Origin: Salminus brasiliensis
Lineage: Eukaryota; Chordata; Actinopteri; Characiformes; Bryconidae
Assembly: GCF_030463535.1 (NCBI RefSeq)
Contig: NC_132891.1
Location: forward strand, 4,686,318 to 4,750,317
Direction: 5' to 3'
DNA length: 64,000 nucleotides
The position numbers were made by a program, and so were the translations under genes. Numbering within the stretch: the stretch's first letter is position 1; each line of letters begins with the position of its first letter. The notes below the pieces were generated by a model that saw nothing but the letters and a program-made list of their open reading frames with translations, was not told where the DNA came from and did no database searches. Of this stretch, positions 1-12,847 are shown piece after piece.

Positions 1-204
1 TAAATTTGACTTGACTTGACTTGACTAAGACTTCTGCATCCAGAATGGCCACGCTGGACCTTCAAAGTCTGTAGGCTGTGCTGCTGCTGCACTTTTATTT
101 GGGTTAAGCATTTTTTTACACTTACTCAGGTCACAATGGATTACTTGTGCTTAAGCAAACATTTTCCTGAAGCAAGCGTATGCTTTAAATACTGTGAATG
201 TAAA

Positions 205-770
205 TACACTCTATGGACAAAAGTATTGGGACACCTGCTCATTCGTTGTTCCTTCTGAAATCTGAAAGGGAATTTAAAAAGAGTCTATTTTGTCGGAGTA
301 ACTGTCTCTACTGTCCTGGGAAGAAGACTTAGAAGAATTAGATTTTGGAGAAGCATTGCTGTGAGGATTTGATTGCATTCAGCAACAAGAGCTGAGCATA
401 GAGAGGCCAGGATGTTGGACGATCACCACCCCACCTCATCATCCCCAACTCCCAAATTCATCTTATTGTAAAAGTATTGGATGGAGCACCACCATCCATC
501 ATGCTAGACGACACAGTTCTTCCTCTGCTTCACAGCTCAGTGCTGGGGGCTTTATACCCCTCTACTAGCCCACACCTGGCATTAGGCAGTTCCTATAGGT
601 TCATGTTGTTTATCTACTCCGGAGAGTCCTATTGTATTAGCAGTACAGGGACTAGACAGGGACTAGCTGTGTGTGTGCATGTGCATCTGTGTCAGCAATG
701 GGTGCAACCTAAAGTAGCTGAATGCATTCATTAGACGGAGTGTCCACAAACATTTGGACATATAGTGCAT
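205..770 (-). mobile_element. Degenerate Tc1/mariner-like element, full-length relic (copy 1)
   Basis: Bounded by terminal inverted repeats starting TACACTCTATGGACAAAAGT and ending GGACATATAGTGCAT at TA sites. Inside are family markers (GGTTCATGTT, TGCTGGGGGCTTTATACCCC, GATGGAGCACCACCATCC). At least six relatives lie elsewhere in the window. Transposase reading frames are broken. Confidence 0.75.
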
Positions 771-1072
771 AGTGCATATCAGTGCTCAAAGATTAGCCTG
801 TAGCCATGCTGGAGTCTCCAGCAGTCTCTATCTGTAGTCACTGATTCGATGTGTGATAATGGATCTGCTTACCTGCTCTTGGTCTCCCAGTCCTACTGAT
901 GTGTCTCGGGGGCCAGACACACACATTTATGGCCATTATCTAATGCAGTTAGTGGCTCTATCCACCACAAACACCCATAATTCTCTCTGCCTTAGTGTTT
1001 TACACTAACTGATGCTCTGACTGGCTGCCCTGTACTGTGCCTCATTCAAAAGGCAGCCCAGGCTGAAACACC

Positions 1073-1540
1073 CCTTATAGCATTAGCATGATTGGGCAGG
1101 TCTGATCTACTGCAGGACGAATAAGTGGATATACAGGGGCATGCAAAAGTTTGGGCAGCCCTGGTCAAAATATTTGCTTCTGTAAATAGTTGAGAAGAAG
1201 ATACAGATTTAGTGATTTAGATATCAAGACTAAGCACCTCAAGAGGTTCCCCCACAGTTGAAAATTGAAGAACCCATAAAAGTTTCTCAAGGATCTTGTA
1301 CTTTAAACAGAGCAGTGACTACAATGCAAACAAGCTGACATTCTTAAGGTCTAGACGTGTGTATCAGACATTTGGACCCACCGGTGGGTTTGGGGATTGT
1401 TACTTACAAAGACAGAAGACAAGATCCAGGCAGAAACACCCCTTATTACATTAGCATGATTGGACAGGTCTAATCTACTATAGGATAAATAGGTGGATAT
1501 TTAGTGGCATGCAAAAATTTGGGCAGCCCTGGCCTGTAAA
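1073..1540. repeat. Two diverged copies of a Tc1-like terminus
   Basis: About 100 bp beginning CTTATAGCATTAGCATGATT and ending GCAAAAGTTTGGGCAGCCCT occurs near 1073-1175 and again, diverged, near 1437-1540. The GCAAAAGTTTGGGCA tract resembles ends of fish Tc1-like elements. Between them is unrelated sequence plus a half copy of the hairpin MITE (1221-1310). Confidence 0.5.
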
Positions 1541-1885
1541 AGCAATTTGTAGGCCGCTGTTCCTGACCTCACACCAAACGACTTTTCAAGAGATTTCACT
1601 GTTGGAGAACAATTTTCAGTGTCGGAATAAAAACCTGTGAGTCATGGTAGAGTTTCAGCACGCTCCCATCATCTCGATCGGTTGTTGTAGGGTAGTCAGG
1701 TCTTTCTCTAGTCTTGACGTTCTGATAAAATCAACTGTGTTTAATATTATCATCACAAATTTTAGTCAGATTGTGATGTGGGCGTTGTGAATAACCAATA
1801 GAAAGTATGTAAGTGACGTCACAGGTGGCGCCCAACGACTGAGTGGCAGCGTTAGTGTTCAGTGTGAATGCTGCTAAAACACAAC

Positions 1886-2070
1886 ATGGGAAAGTGCTGT
1901 TGCGCGACTGACTGTACAAACAAAATTCAGCAGGAGTTCAGAGTTTCCTTTACAGACTGCTGAAAGCTCAAGAGAAGAGACACTAATGGATGGCTGCAAT
2001 TCACAGAAACAACTAAAATCCAGGTGCCGAAACGTGTGTGAGCTCACTGAGTGGTGAATTCATGCTCTGA
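1886..2070 (+). pseudogene. THAP-domain remnant
   Basis: Translation from the ATG at 1886 reads MGKCCCATDCTNK then FRVSFTD, resembling the start of a THAP zinc finger (Cys-X-Cys spacing, then ISFHRFP). After a frame shift, WMAAIHRNN and PGAETC recall the W...AI.R..W.P....C part. Stops interrupt every frame. It may derive from a P-element- or Kolobok-type transposon or a THAP gene. A profile search would be needed to confirm. Confidence 0.4.
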
Positions 2071-2429
2071 AAACATGCTCTGAGAGTTCAGCGACATGCT
2101 AAGCTCGATTAAAAGGGAAAGCAAGCAAACCTGGATGAGTCGGTCTACTAAATGAGCCTGAAACCAGTGGAAAACACTCTACAAAGACCGTTCACTCGAC
2201 TCTGTGCTCTCAGATGTGAGGCTTTATCCTCTAAATGTGAGTCTCAGTTAGCTGGACGTTCCTGGTTAGACATCCATGTCCATGGACCGTGGGTTCTTTG
2301 GTAATGTGGATGTATCGCTGCAGAGTCCAGAGCCTTTCCCTTGAGCAGATAATTGCAGAGTCATTCCCTGCAGCCCTATTGCAGAATGTTTTGCCACTCA
2401 GTCTGACTAAAGGGGGCGTGGTCCAGCGG

Positions 2430-2760
2430 AAAGGTGATGTTAATGCATACTCTCTATAGGTGAGCTCTCTCCAGCACCAAGCAGGAAACACCTGGACGCC
2501 CCTTTTTCATTTACAAGGGTCGTGACCATATTCGGCAGTGTCTCTTTTTTCAGTTTGGGTCTACTGCTTCTGCTCCACTGTATAAGATCCTTGAGGAATG
2601 TTTGGGGGTTCTTCAGTTGGAAATTGTGGAGCTCCTTTAAGGAACGTTTTTTTCTTCTAAAAAACCTTTTCCTGAAGTTTCCTCAAAGCACCTTCAGAGG
2701 TTCCTCCACAGTTTAAATTAAAGAACCTCCAAACGTTCCTCAAAGATCATATACTTTTAA
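2430..2760 (+). mobile_element. Palindromic MITE, copy 1
   Basis: Arms near 2583-2640 and 2690-2755 are inverted: AGATCCTTGAGGAATGTTTG and GGGGTTCTTCAG at left, GAACCTCCAAACGTTCCTCA and AAGATC at right. The outer part (2430-2530: AGGTGAGCT, CACCTGGACGC, GGGTCGTGACCAT) recurs at 4010-4115, so the repeat unit is longer than the hairpin. Confidence 0.65.
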
Positions 2761-4009
2761 CCGTGTCCCTACATCCAGTCTCCTACGGACAAAAACACTG
2801 TTTAAAATAATAGCCTTCCTTGATCTGTGTTACGGCTCTATGGCTTTGTGGTTGTGGCACTCAGATGGCCTAATCATATAAACCAGGTTTCCTTTCAAAC
2901 GTTTGGCAAATGTTATGCACAATTCTGACATTTCTGCAGAAGAAATGCTAAACAAGTTGTGTTTCCTTCCGCTACAGTTATGTGAAGAAGTTTAGATGGC
3001 GTAGGCGTAGTCGACTATTATCAGGAGTGGCATCAAAACAAGCAGAATGAAGATTTAACTGTGACTTTACTTCCAGCAGAATCATCTTTACAGCTGTCTG
3101 CCATGTTTTTATGGCTGTGGTGTTGTTTGTAGCTCAGAGACGCCGAGCAAGACAAGCTCTAGCCTACCTAATGAGGGCTGAAATGTCCGTGCCACCCTGA
3201 CGACGTCCACCATTCTCTGAATTCGGCATTTCTGAATGTGGAAAGCAACCTTTGGAAAGCTGTGTTTAATGATCTGACCTTTCATGGAGCCAGTCAGTTC
3301 TTCAGTCACCAGCCACCCGTGCCAACTGATAAGAGTATCATCTCATTTATGGCTTGATACGTCATCGTTTTAGCATTTTGTCTTTAGCGATATCCTAAGC
3401 ATAAGCATAAGCTTTTTCCATTCAGGTAGCACGGAAGACGTTAAAAAGGTCAAAAGGTCAAAAGGTAACAGTAGGTCGTCCATAGAAGGGAGAACCATTG
3501 ACCGGAAGAAGGCATGAGGTTGAGTAGCAGGGATGGTGGACAGTGAGGGTGCTAGCTAAAAGCTAACCCAGCCTACAATGTCTTCAGCTAGTGGACAACA
3601 CACCACACTGAGCACACTGGCAATGCAACAGCAACACTATCCAGCACGACTCTGGAATAATTGGAACAACCACTGGCCTGTTCTTGTTACAGGGCTAAGC
3701 TACGCTAGGCTAGGATATGCTATGCTGTGTGACTGCAACAACAATCAAGCAATCAGAGCAGAGCTCATCAACACAGAAGAGCATAAAGTCATTCAGATGC
3801 AGTCTGCTGAGCCGTGTTTTGGACCAGAGCTACACCACAAAGCTAGCATAGCGAACAAGCAATGGAAGCCTATATACACTGATTAGCATTGAACAAAGCT
3901 GCAGGCCTACATCACACACCTGCCTCAAACTGTGCTGAGCTGTTTAGTAACATGGGCACAAGTCACACAGTCACGTCACATCGGTTCGGTAGTTTTCCCT
4001 AATGAACGC
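2761..4009. other. No gene recognised
   Basis: About 1.25 kb downstream of syn2 with no recognisable exon and no strong repeat structure. An ATTAAA on the minus strand at 3270-3265 is a weak candidate for a distal syn2 poly(A) signal. Confidence 0.4.
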
Positions 4010-4490
4010 TGAAAGGTGACGTCAATGCATGCCCTCTATAGGTGAGCTATCTCCGGCACCAGGAAGGGGAAGCACCTGGACGCACCCCTATATATTTACA
4101 GGGGTCGTGACCATGATGGTATTCTGCAGTGTCTTTTTTTCGGGGTGGGTGGGCAGCTGTGGCCAAAAGCTGCTTCTGTTTCTGTTCCAATGTTCACCTC
4201 AGGAGCCTCATGTTCCCACCAGGAGCATGATGGGAAATTATCTGGAAAGGATTATTGATGTCTGAAATTTCAGAACCCCAGAAAATGCAGAAGAAGCATA
4301 AGATCTTTGAGGGACGTTTGGAGGTTCTTCGGTTTGAGACTGTGGAGGAAGCTCTTAAGGTGCTTTGAGGAGCCTTCAAGGAACCTTCTTCTAAAAAAAG
4401 GTTCCTCAAAGCACTGTAAGAGATTCCTCCACAGTTTTATACTGAAGAACCTCCAAAAGTTCCTCAAGGATCTCATACATTTTAACAGCA
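4010..4490 (+). mobile_element. Palindromic MITE, copy 2
   Basis: Same arrangement as at 2430-2760, including the outer AGGTGAGCTATCTC, CACCTGGACGCA and GGGGTCGTGACCAT. The hairpin arms are GAGGTTCTTCGGTTTGAGAC near 4320 and ACTGAAGAACCTCCAAAAGT near 4440. It lies just beyond the syn2 stop and may be in the 3' UTR. Confidence 0.65.
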
Positions 4491-4711
4491 AACCTACATC
4501 CCGTCTTCTGAGCACCGGTGATCCCATTACAGACTACTCAACAACTCAGCCTGGTTTATGGCAGGAGTGTGACGGCTGACCTGCAGTGTGTTCTCGTTAT
4601 CCTGTATGCTGTATGGGAATGTGGGTACAGACAGAGCAGCGTAGGCGTGAGATAAAAATGTATGGTGGTTTTTAAGGTTTTGCACTGCTAAACTTCTCCT
4701 GGGTTTTCCAT

Positions 4712-4844
4712 TCAATCAGAGAAGAGACTGGAGAAAGACTCCCGCAGGCTCCGGATGGCCTCGGCTCTGACCCCTTCCTCACCAGCCGAGCGGAAGAAGG
4801 ACTTGTCCCTCAGGCCAAACGCGCTGGACAGAGATGGAGACTTA
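4712..4844 (-). CDS. syn2: syn2 exon 13 (domain E and stop)
   Basis: 133 nt after CTACAG. It encodes [19 protein letters not shown], an acidic linker and [17 protein letters not shown], then TGA at 4714-4712. This is domain E, shared by the 'a' isoforms of synapsins and implicated in vesicle clustering and oligomerisation. No clear AATAAA was found shortly downstream; an ATTAAA (minus strand) lies at 3270-3265. Confidence 0.96.
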
Positions 4845-7800
4845 CTGTAGGAAAGAAAGGGAAATTCTGCATGTTGGACATATCACAGTTTCTTGTCTCT
4901 ATGTTCTTACATACACTACATGGCCAAATGTTTGTGGACACCCGTTCTAATTAATGCATTTAGCTAATTTAAGATGCACCAGATGTAACAAATGCACATA
5001 TACACACATACACAGCTTGTCTAGTCCCTGTAGAGAAGTACTGCCAATAGAATAGGACTCCCTGGAGCAGATAGAATATACATGAACCTATTGGCACCAT
5101 GCTGCCTAATGCCAAGCGTGGGCTAGTAGAGGGGTATAAAGCCCCCCAGCATTGAGGAGCTGTGGAGCAATGGAAGAACTGTGGTCTCTGGAATGATGGA
5201 TGGTGGTGCTCCATCCAATACTTTTGGATGAGTAGGGGATGATGAGGTGGGGTCAAATCTAACATTTTGACCTCACTGACGCTCTTGTTGCTGAATGCAA
5301 TCAAAGCCTCACAGCAATGCTCCTCCACATTCTAGTAGGAAGTCTTCTTTCTTGGACAGTAGAGATTTTTACTCCAGCTAAAGCAGGATACTCTCTTTTG
5401 AATACTCTTGATTTTAGAAGAAACGATGAATGAGCAGGTGTCCAAATACTTTTGTCCATATAAAGGTAAAAAAGGTAAAGGTGCACATATTTGTCACTGT
5501 ACAGTGTACAGCGAAATGTGTCCTCCGCATTTAACCCATCTGGTAGTGAACACACACTCAAACACACACGTGTTAGGGGCAGTGAGTACACACACACACC
5601 CAGAGCGGTGAGCAGCCAACTCCAGCACCCGGGGAGCAGAGAGGGTAAAGGGCCTTGCTCCAACAGTGGCAGTTTGCCGAGCCCGGGAATCGAACCCACA
5701 ACCCTGTTATCAATATCCCGGCGCTCTAACCGCTGAACCACCACTGCCCCCCATAGTGTATAGTTGTCTAGTTTATGGCATATTACTGGTACCTGAAAGA
5801 AAATACACTTACTTAAGAGGTGGGTGGTCCTGGTCCTCTTTCTCCACTGCTGATTGCGGTTCCTCAGAAGCAGGTTGGCTGGAAACATGTTTCGGGCCCG
5901 ATGCTGGAGGAGCCGGGTGCTCCACAGGACTCTGGCACTTGGTCAGAGGCTGGCATGTCACTGAGGGATCTGGAGACCTGGCCTGTGTCCGTGTTTTTGA
6001 ATTCCGCCGCTTTGGAGGCAGAGGCTTGGCGGGCTGAATTTGTGGCTGTGGCTCCAGCGGGCCACTGCTGTCTTCCTCTGCAGGGCGAGGACGCTCTGCG
6101 ATGAGAGCAGATGGGCCTCTGACTGGGGGATTGGGGCTAGCTGCCCCAGAAGAAGGCCGATGATTCGGAGATACTGATCCTTGGGGTTCCAAGCAGCCCC
6201 CTAAATTTTGTATGAAAAACACTGCGGCGTTAATACATGCATTCATGCACATGGCTGGGTGTTTCAGTGGGAAATCCCAAACGCTCTCATTCTGCCATTG
6301 GAAATTCACTGTCAGAGCATCAGGACACTCTATAGACATTAAAAGCCAGAGCGAAAAGGGGTCATATGAGATGCAAGAGGAGCAATAAAAAAGTGAGTAC
6401 TTTTTTACGGTACTGCAGAACAACACTTTTCATGCAAAAGAAGCAGGGCAACGTGAAGGTGGCATGCTTTTTAGGGTTCCTCACGAAGGAATCCCATATG
6501 ACAGTAGGTAAATGTGCTCATTGTGTTCCTAATACTAGGACTAGGGTCCCAACATTAGCTTCCTTAATACATAGACGTAGTATAGAGAACCTGAGTGTTG
6601 AGCCATGTTCACAAGAACCTGCTGCAATGTTAAAAATGAGTGTTATGGGGTGGTTGTAGGCTTGTGTGCAGCCAGAGATCTGCTTTTTGTCCCATTTGGC
6701 TGGGATGTAACCAGTAAGCCCATTCAAAAATTAACAGTGCTGGTTCTAGGGCTGTTAAATGGGCTGGCCAAGGTACATCTAGGGAGTCCAACCTCCATTC
6801 AAACTCCATTAACTCAAATATGGTCAGTATTAGTGAGCAAATCTGAATAACGTCACCAGAAATGATCCACAACACTCGCTCCCATTACTTAGCTATATTT
6901 ATACTGGGATTACTGGAAATAAATGCATGTGAAAAAGACTAATCAACCAAATTGTGGCCAGTTTCAGTGCATTTCAGCTATAGCCAAACCCACTTCAGCT
7001 GCTCTTCTTCAGAGAAGGTAACGTGTAACGTGTAAGGGCAATAAACCTGTCCATCTTCAGAGATGGATCGTTCAGCTCTGGACATCCACGGACAGCAGGT
7101 GCACGCCATGTGCCGCAAACCACCTCCTACTGAGCGATACGTGGTCAGGCCAGGCTATGATGTTCAGACTGCCAGCTCAAATCCGGCAAAGCTCTTAACA
7201 CTCGACGGCGAAAGTGATTCCTGTCGCTCCAAGCGAGACATATTTTGGTTGCCGTCGGTTTTGTCACGACTTAAACCTGCTCAGGTATAAGGTAGGTGTA
7301 AATATCTACTAGCTACTAGCGACTAGCAACTAGCTTGTACGTGCCCAGCGGTTTGTGTGGTGCAACCGGTTTTGATTGAGTGATGCATAAACCTGAACTA
7401 CGTGTGAACTAATGCACAGGGCCCTGGTTGTCATCCCTCGCACCTAAAACCTGAAAGTAATTTACATTTACGGCATTTAGCAACGACATATAAAAGTGCT
7501 TCACTGTTCACTCAGGAAAAACCTCAGCTAATTTGAATAGACTAGAATTTAAAGATCCTCTAATCTTAGACTCTACTAAACACAAGTCAATATGGAGACC
7601 ATAATACTCTTCTCTTCACCCAAGTCCTCTCAGAAGAGGAGGGTCTTCAGTCTGGGTTTGAAGACAGCGAGCGTTGGACTATGCTGTTCGGACACCCTGG
7701 GGAAGCTCGTTCCACCACTTCGGTGCAGGACAGTAAAAAGTCTGGACGCTCGTCTTCCCTGGATCTTAAAGGATGGCGGGTCGAGCCGAGCCGTGCTTGA

Positions 7801-10800
7801 AGCTGGAAGGGCTCTCGGTGCAGATCGGCTTTTGACCATCGCCATCAAGTACGGAGGGGCTGGCTGGTCCAGTCTTGGCTTTGTAGACCAGAGTCAGGGG
7901 TCTGAATCTGATGAGGGCAGCAGCTACAGCAGGAAGCCAGTGAAGAGAATTTAGTCTGTAGGTGCTGTTTCCCCTGTAATTCTGAGGTTCTGGTACATTT
8001 GCACAGCAGCATCTAAGTCCATTTTCATTGGACTTGTCATGCAGGATTGAAATAACTGACTTGCCGACACAGAACAGATGTATATTGCGATGGAAGCTTT
8101 ATTGCCTGTGAGAAAGGAAGATATCACAAATGCACCGACACTTCAGCATGTGTCTGGGTAGTTTCGGACTTTCTATTGGTCTTCGAAGGTTGCAGATACT
8201 TGCTCGATCAGGCAAAGTCATATGATTTGAGTTAAAGCCCCTGTCTACTCTAATCTAGTTCCATGATTCTCTTCTAGCTATGACCTGTAGCTATGATGAG
8301 ATTACTCTCAGGGCAGAGACAATTGGACTACATTTGTCCTATGCAACATCAGATCAGTCAAAGAACCAATCAGGACCACTGGCCCTGACATGGACTCTTG
8401 AAACTCAAAGACTCGGCTTTCCTGTGAGGAAGACGGGATGGAAACGGGACAGAGGTGGATGCGACGTTTGTTCGACGCAGAGTTGAACTGAGATGCAGGG
8501 TTATACAAGGGGTTTGAGGGCCAGGTTTAAGCTCTGTGTGCTAGCTTAAGCTCTGTGCTCAACATACACTCCTATGATGTCTTGTTATTCGCTAAAACCA
8601 CATGGAGAGTCATTCTCCAGCTTGGAAATAATCCGTTCCACCTTAAAAGGCTGTTGCCTCGCTGTTTTAAGGTGGAATTTCAGCCTCATGCTGCGAGATC
8701 AGCATATGAATTCAGAGTCATGAATTATCACCAGTTTATTAAAACATGCAAAAACAAAAACGTCCAATCATTCTGCGGTCTGACACGCCCTTCCAGTTCT
8801 GAGCTGATTTTTGGAGCATTAAGCTACGATTTAACTGCATTATTATATAAATATATATTTAATAGATTTAGCTTTTTCTTTAGTATTAAAATACATTTTT
8901 TAATAGTTCAAACCAGTAGACAGGGGCTTTAAACTCCTTCAGGTAGAAACCATTCAGACTCTTAAAACTCTCTATTATACTCTATAATATACTCTTATTT
9001 TCTACAGTCATGTTTGTATCTTGTCTGATATATCGTATGATATAGCTTTCGATAGGAGCGCACAGCGTTTTGGACATATTGTGATTTACACAAGTACAGT
9101 ACATTTACAATTATATCAAACATCTGCGTTTAGGATAGAAATGTACAACAATTTTAACCAAATAGTGTCATGCTTCTTTTGACAGAAGAGTACTACACTT
9201 GGGGACGACTGCGTTAGTATAAACCAAGGACACCAAAGTGTTAATATCCCGCTGAAGCCGAAGCTGAAGCCGTGTGTGGCATCAGGGTTCATTAAAAGAC
9301 ACAGACACACAGTATTATTCTCAACATCAACATACATTTTACAGCAAATATACTGTTTATCCCAGCCCCACATGCACTGGAAGGCTTACCCTCATGACTA
9401 AAGCATCAAGACGCGAAGGGGGGGGAGAGGAGGAAGGGGAGGAGCCTAACTGCTAGTCGAGGATAAGTCAAAAATACAAATTTTCAGCACTACAATCATG
9501 ACTGTTATACCCGCCTGAGTGGCTCTGTGGCAAAAACAGTAAGTACATGTACATATTGCACTTCGACTGACGTAAATAAGGCAAACAATTCAAAGAATGG
9601 CAGTAAAAACACAAAGACGTCTTTCAGCAGTGTGAGAGTCTGCGCCCCTTCCGCTGTCGCCACAGTGACAAACTTACACACGGACCGTAACAGGGTCAAA
9701 CGTGAGGATACAAATACAGGTACAGTGCCGCCTCTCAATTCTCCACCATTGTCTCGTGCTAATATGGCTTAGAACAGAACATCCAACAGTTTATTAAATA
9801 TAGACTGTTTATTAAATCCCATAATTCATCTTGAGCATTTTTTTCTTAAATAGACTTTGTTTCCCTAACTCGATCATCAGGGACCACTCCGGTACAATCA
9901 CCGCCGAACCTTCTAGCTGCCTTAAATGAAGGCGAGTCATGGAAATAAAGGGGGAAACTGTAAATCCTTTGGCTCACAGAAATAATACACGGGCTAACTA
10001 TGATCTAACCTACAGTCTTAAAAATAAAGGTGCTACAAAGGGTTCTTTGAGTGATTCCACAGAAGAACCACTTTTGATTCCATAAAGAATCAAAGAAATG
10101 TGTGTGAAGAACAAGAAGTGATGTAGATGTTCTTTACTAATTTAGTTTTGTCCATTTTTTTTCCCCCTGTTTCTTCCAATTTAAAATGGACAATTAACCC
10201 AATTAGTTTGTGAACCCCCCAGCAGTGTTAATAGTCCTTGAGGAACATCTGGAGGTTCTTCAGTTTGAAACTGTGGAGGAACCATCAAGGAACCATTTTC
10301 TTCTAAAAACCTTTTCATCAAGGTTCCTCCACAGCTTCAAATTCAAGAACCTCCAAAAGTTCGTCATGGAGCTTTTATTTGTTACTAGGGCTGGGCGACA
10401 TGGTAAAAATACTATATCACAATATTTAATACACAATATTTATCACAATACATCACTAAAAACATCATAAACAGTGATTTCTACTCAACATCTGCTGCTC
10501 TTCATCTAATTAACCCAGTCTAATTACATTGTTAGTAATGAAACCTGCAGCTGATCAGTGTTTAATAAACATTGAGAAACAGTCTCCTCCATATGCTTAG
10601 AAAAGCTTATTGTCATCACAATAACAAAACTGATCACAATACGATAAAATATCGTCAAATTGCCCAGCTCTACGAGTAACGGTGTAGCACTAGCTACAGC
10701 TATATGCTCCCAACACTCGGAGGGACATCAGGAAGGACATAGGCCTAGGCCTAGGAAGGCGCTAGGTTCTTAGCTCCACCGCACCAGCTTACCTGTGCCG

Positions 10801-12782
10801 GCCAGCGTCGCTTTTTTAAGAGTGATGAGAAAGACCACAGCCAATTGTGCTCTCTCAGGCTCTGGACGCTGATGGCAAAGTGGCATGGCTAGGGATTCGA
10901 ACTAGCAAACTAGTGCACTAGACCGCTGAGCCACCTTCTGAGCCCATTCTTGACTAGTCTCTAGTTTCACGGTCATTCACACTGGTTCTTCTATAGCATC
11001 TCCCCAAGAAACCTTTGTAGCACCTCATTTTTTCCAAGTGTACTTAACACCGCCCCTAAATAGTCTACTACTTATCTACCTACCATGACATGCATTGCAA
11101 TAATATCTGAAACACGTCCTTCCGCAGATAAAAACATCGGTCACAGAATGATACGAAAGGTTTGTGGAGAACCAGTGGAGACGAACGCGAGGTCACCACG
11201 AAGCTAGAACAGTCCACCGATGGTCCTGAAGTTCTACAGTACTCAAAAAACGGACACTACACTACACATAGGTTTCTACTACTACTCTGCAACGAATAAC
11301 GTCTTATTACTACTGCTGACGATACTGATTACACACTCACAATGCCGTAAGCACTACTAATGTGTTCGATTATTATAATTCCGAATATTAATAACAGTGA
11401 TGTCACCGAAAAAAGCACAGCATGTCCAGCTATCTCACCTTTCTGCACAATCGCCTGCCTCTGACGTGCTCATGCAAAACGAGAAAGAAGGTCAAATTAA
11501 AGTAAGTGTGTATGTATATCAATACACGTCTATTTATATCATCTCCACAATGGCCATACACACACACACACACACACACATACACACATACACGTACAGT
11601 ACATATATACTGAACACACACAAGGTCAAACTGCTGACCGGATCGCAGTTTGAACGCCACTGATAATAAGGTAGACGCTGAAATGGAGACGAAACAGGGT
11701 GAACTCAGATAAATCAAGGCAGAATTGTACAGTACATAAGGGGTAAAAGCAACACCGGACTTTTTAGGCACACTCTGCTCGTAACAGCACGTGAAACAGC
11801 CCTGAAGAAAACAACCGCTTTACAGAGAAACACAAGCAACCATCACAAGCGCACAGCTAAAGTACAGGTTGACACTGCATAGGGGAAAAACACAGTCCAG
11901 GCTTTTCTCTCGGATTCTCTGAGAGAAGAGAGACCGCCTCCTCCCCTTCACCCCACCCCACCCCACTCCACTCCACTCCTCTCCACTCCACCACCGCCCA
12001 CGGCTCATTTCGCTGTCTGAACGTCTGCTTTTAGTGCTCAGCTCGTGGAGAGTGCCATCAGTTTGGCCTCTCTCTGGCCCCTCAGTTTGCCTGGACCGGT
12101 TTTGGGCCTACTGCAACGCCATTACAGTCAAGAATGTACTGCAAACAACCTTGAGGAGGGGGCTTCTGCGGCGGGGTCTTTTTCAGGTCTGTTATGGCTT
12201 CCTTCTGAGCGGTACTCTGAAAAAAACAACACACATAACAACACCAGTAGTAATGATACTGGACATACACAGTGGTACTGGTAATAACCCTCCATATTCA
12301 CCGTCAAAATGTACGTCAATATGTTATTTTTTACTCTGGAGGCTGAAGATCTCATCAGAACAGATAAAGCAGTAAAAAGGAGAAACAAGAGCTTCTCATT
12401 CTGAAGAAATAAAGCAGTGAGATCTTGTCGGTGAGCTAGTCTGAAGAACAGAGCTCGGTTCCTCCAGGTTCCTCCTGGACGCCCCCCAGTCCAGCCAGCA
12501 CAGCGTGGAGGATGTGTTCAACTCCATCAGCAGCAGCAACAGCAGCAGCAGCAGCTCACCTGATTTACCATCATTAAGCCCTGATTTACCACCAAACCAG
12601 GTGCTGATCTGAGGAGAACTCTAAATAATACTAGACTCCATGAGAGAGGAGAACTTTGAGAGATGTTCTAATGATGAACACAGTGATGGAGAACCACCTC
12701 CACTTTCTGTAGGAGTGTTATTATTAGTGTTTATTCTAATATCAGTGTTTTGCTGAGCTTTTTCATTCATTTAATAGATATT

Positions 12783-12847
<65 letters not shown>

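Larger units (their letters stand above)
10015..11041. mobile_element. hAT-like MITE split by nested insertions
   Basis: The left end TACAGTCTTAAAAATAAAGG is followed by TGCTACAAAGGGTTCTTTGA. A matching right end (AGAAACCTTTGTAGCACCTC and TTTTTTCCAAGTGTA) lies at 10998-11041. Between them are a hairpin MITE (10231-10369), a TIR-bearing MITE (10385-10672) and a tRNA-like SINE (about 10790-10945). This suggests serial insertion into one element. The pairing of the two ends is an inference. Confidence 0.5.

Noticed and set aside
5461..5750. tRNA gene (A and B box present)
   Set aside because: The boxes belong to a SINE head; no cloverleaf with intact arms could be drawn. The same applies to 10790-10945, 16660-16925 and 40479-40712.
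5301..5888. 195-codon minus-strand open frame
   Set aside because: Crosses a Tc1-like relic, a SINE and part of syn2 exon 12 in the wrong frame.
5809..6426. 205-codon minus-strand open frame taken as a whole gene
   Set aside because: Only 5813-6200 is real (syn2 exon 12); the part upstream of the AG at 6202-6201 is intron.
7600..7954. 120-codon frame, also present at 32848-33129
   Set aside because: Same dispersed repeat in two places; antisense to a LINE/SINE tail.
11397..11771. Overlapping frames of 88 and 113 codons
   Set aside because: They run through a CA microsatellite in opposite directions and have no recognisable content.
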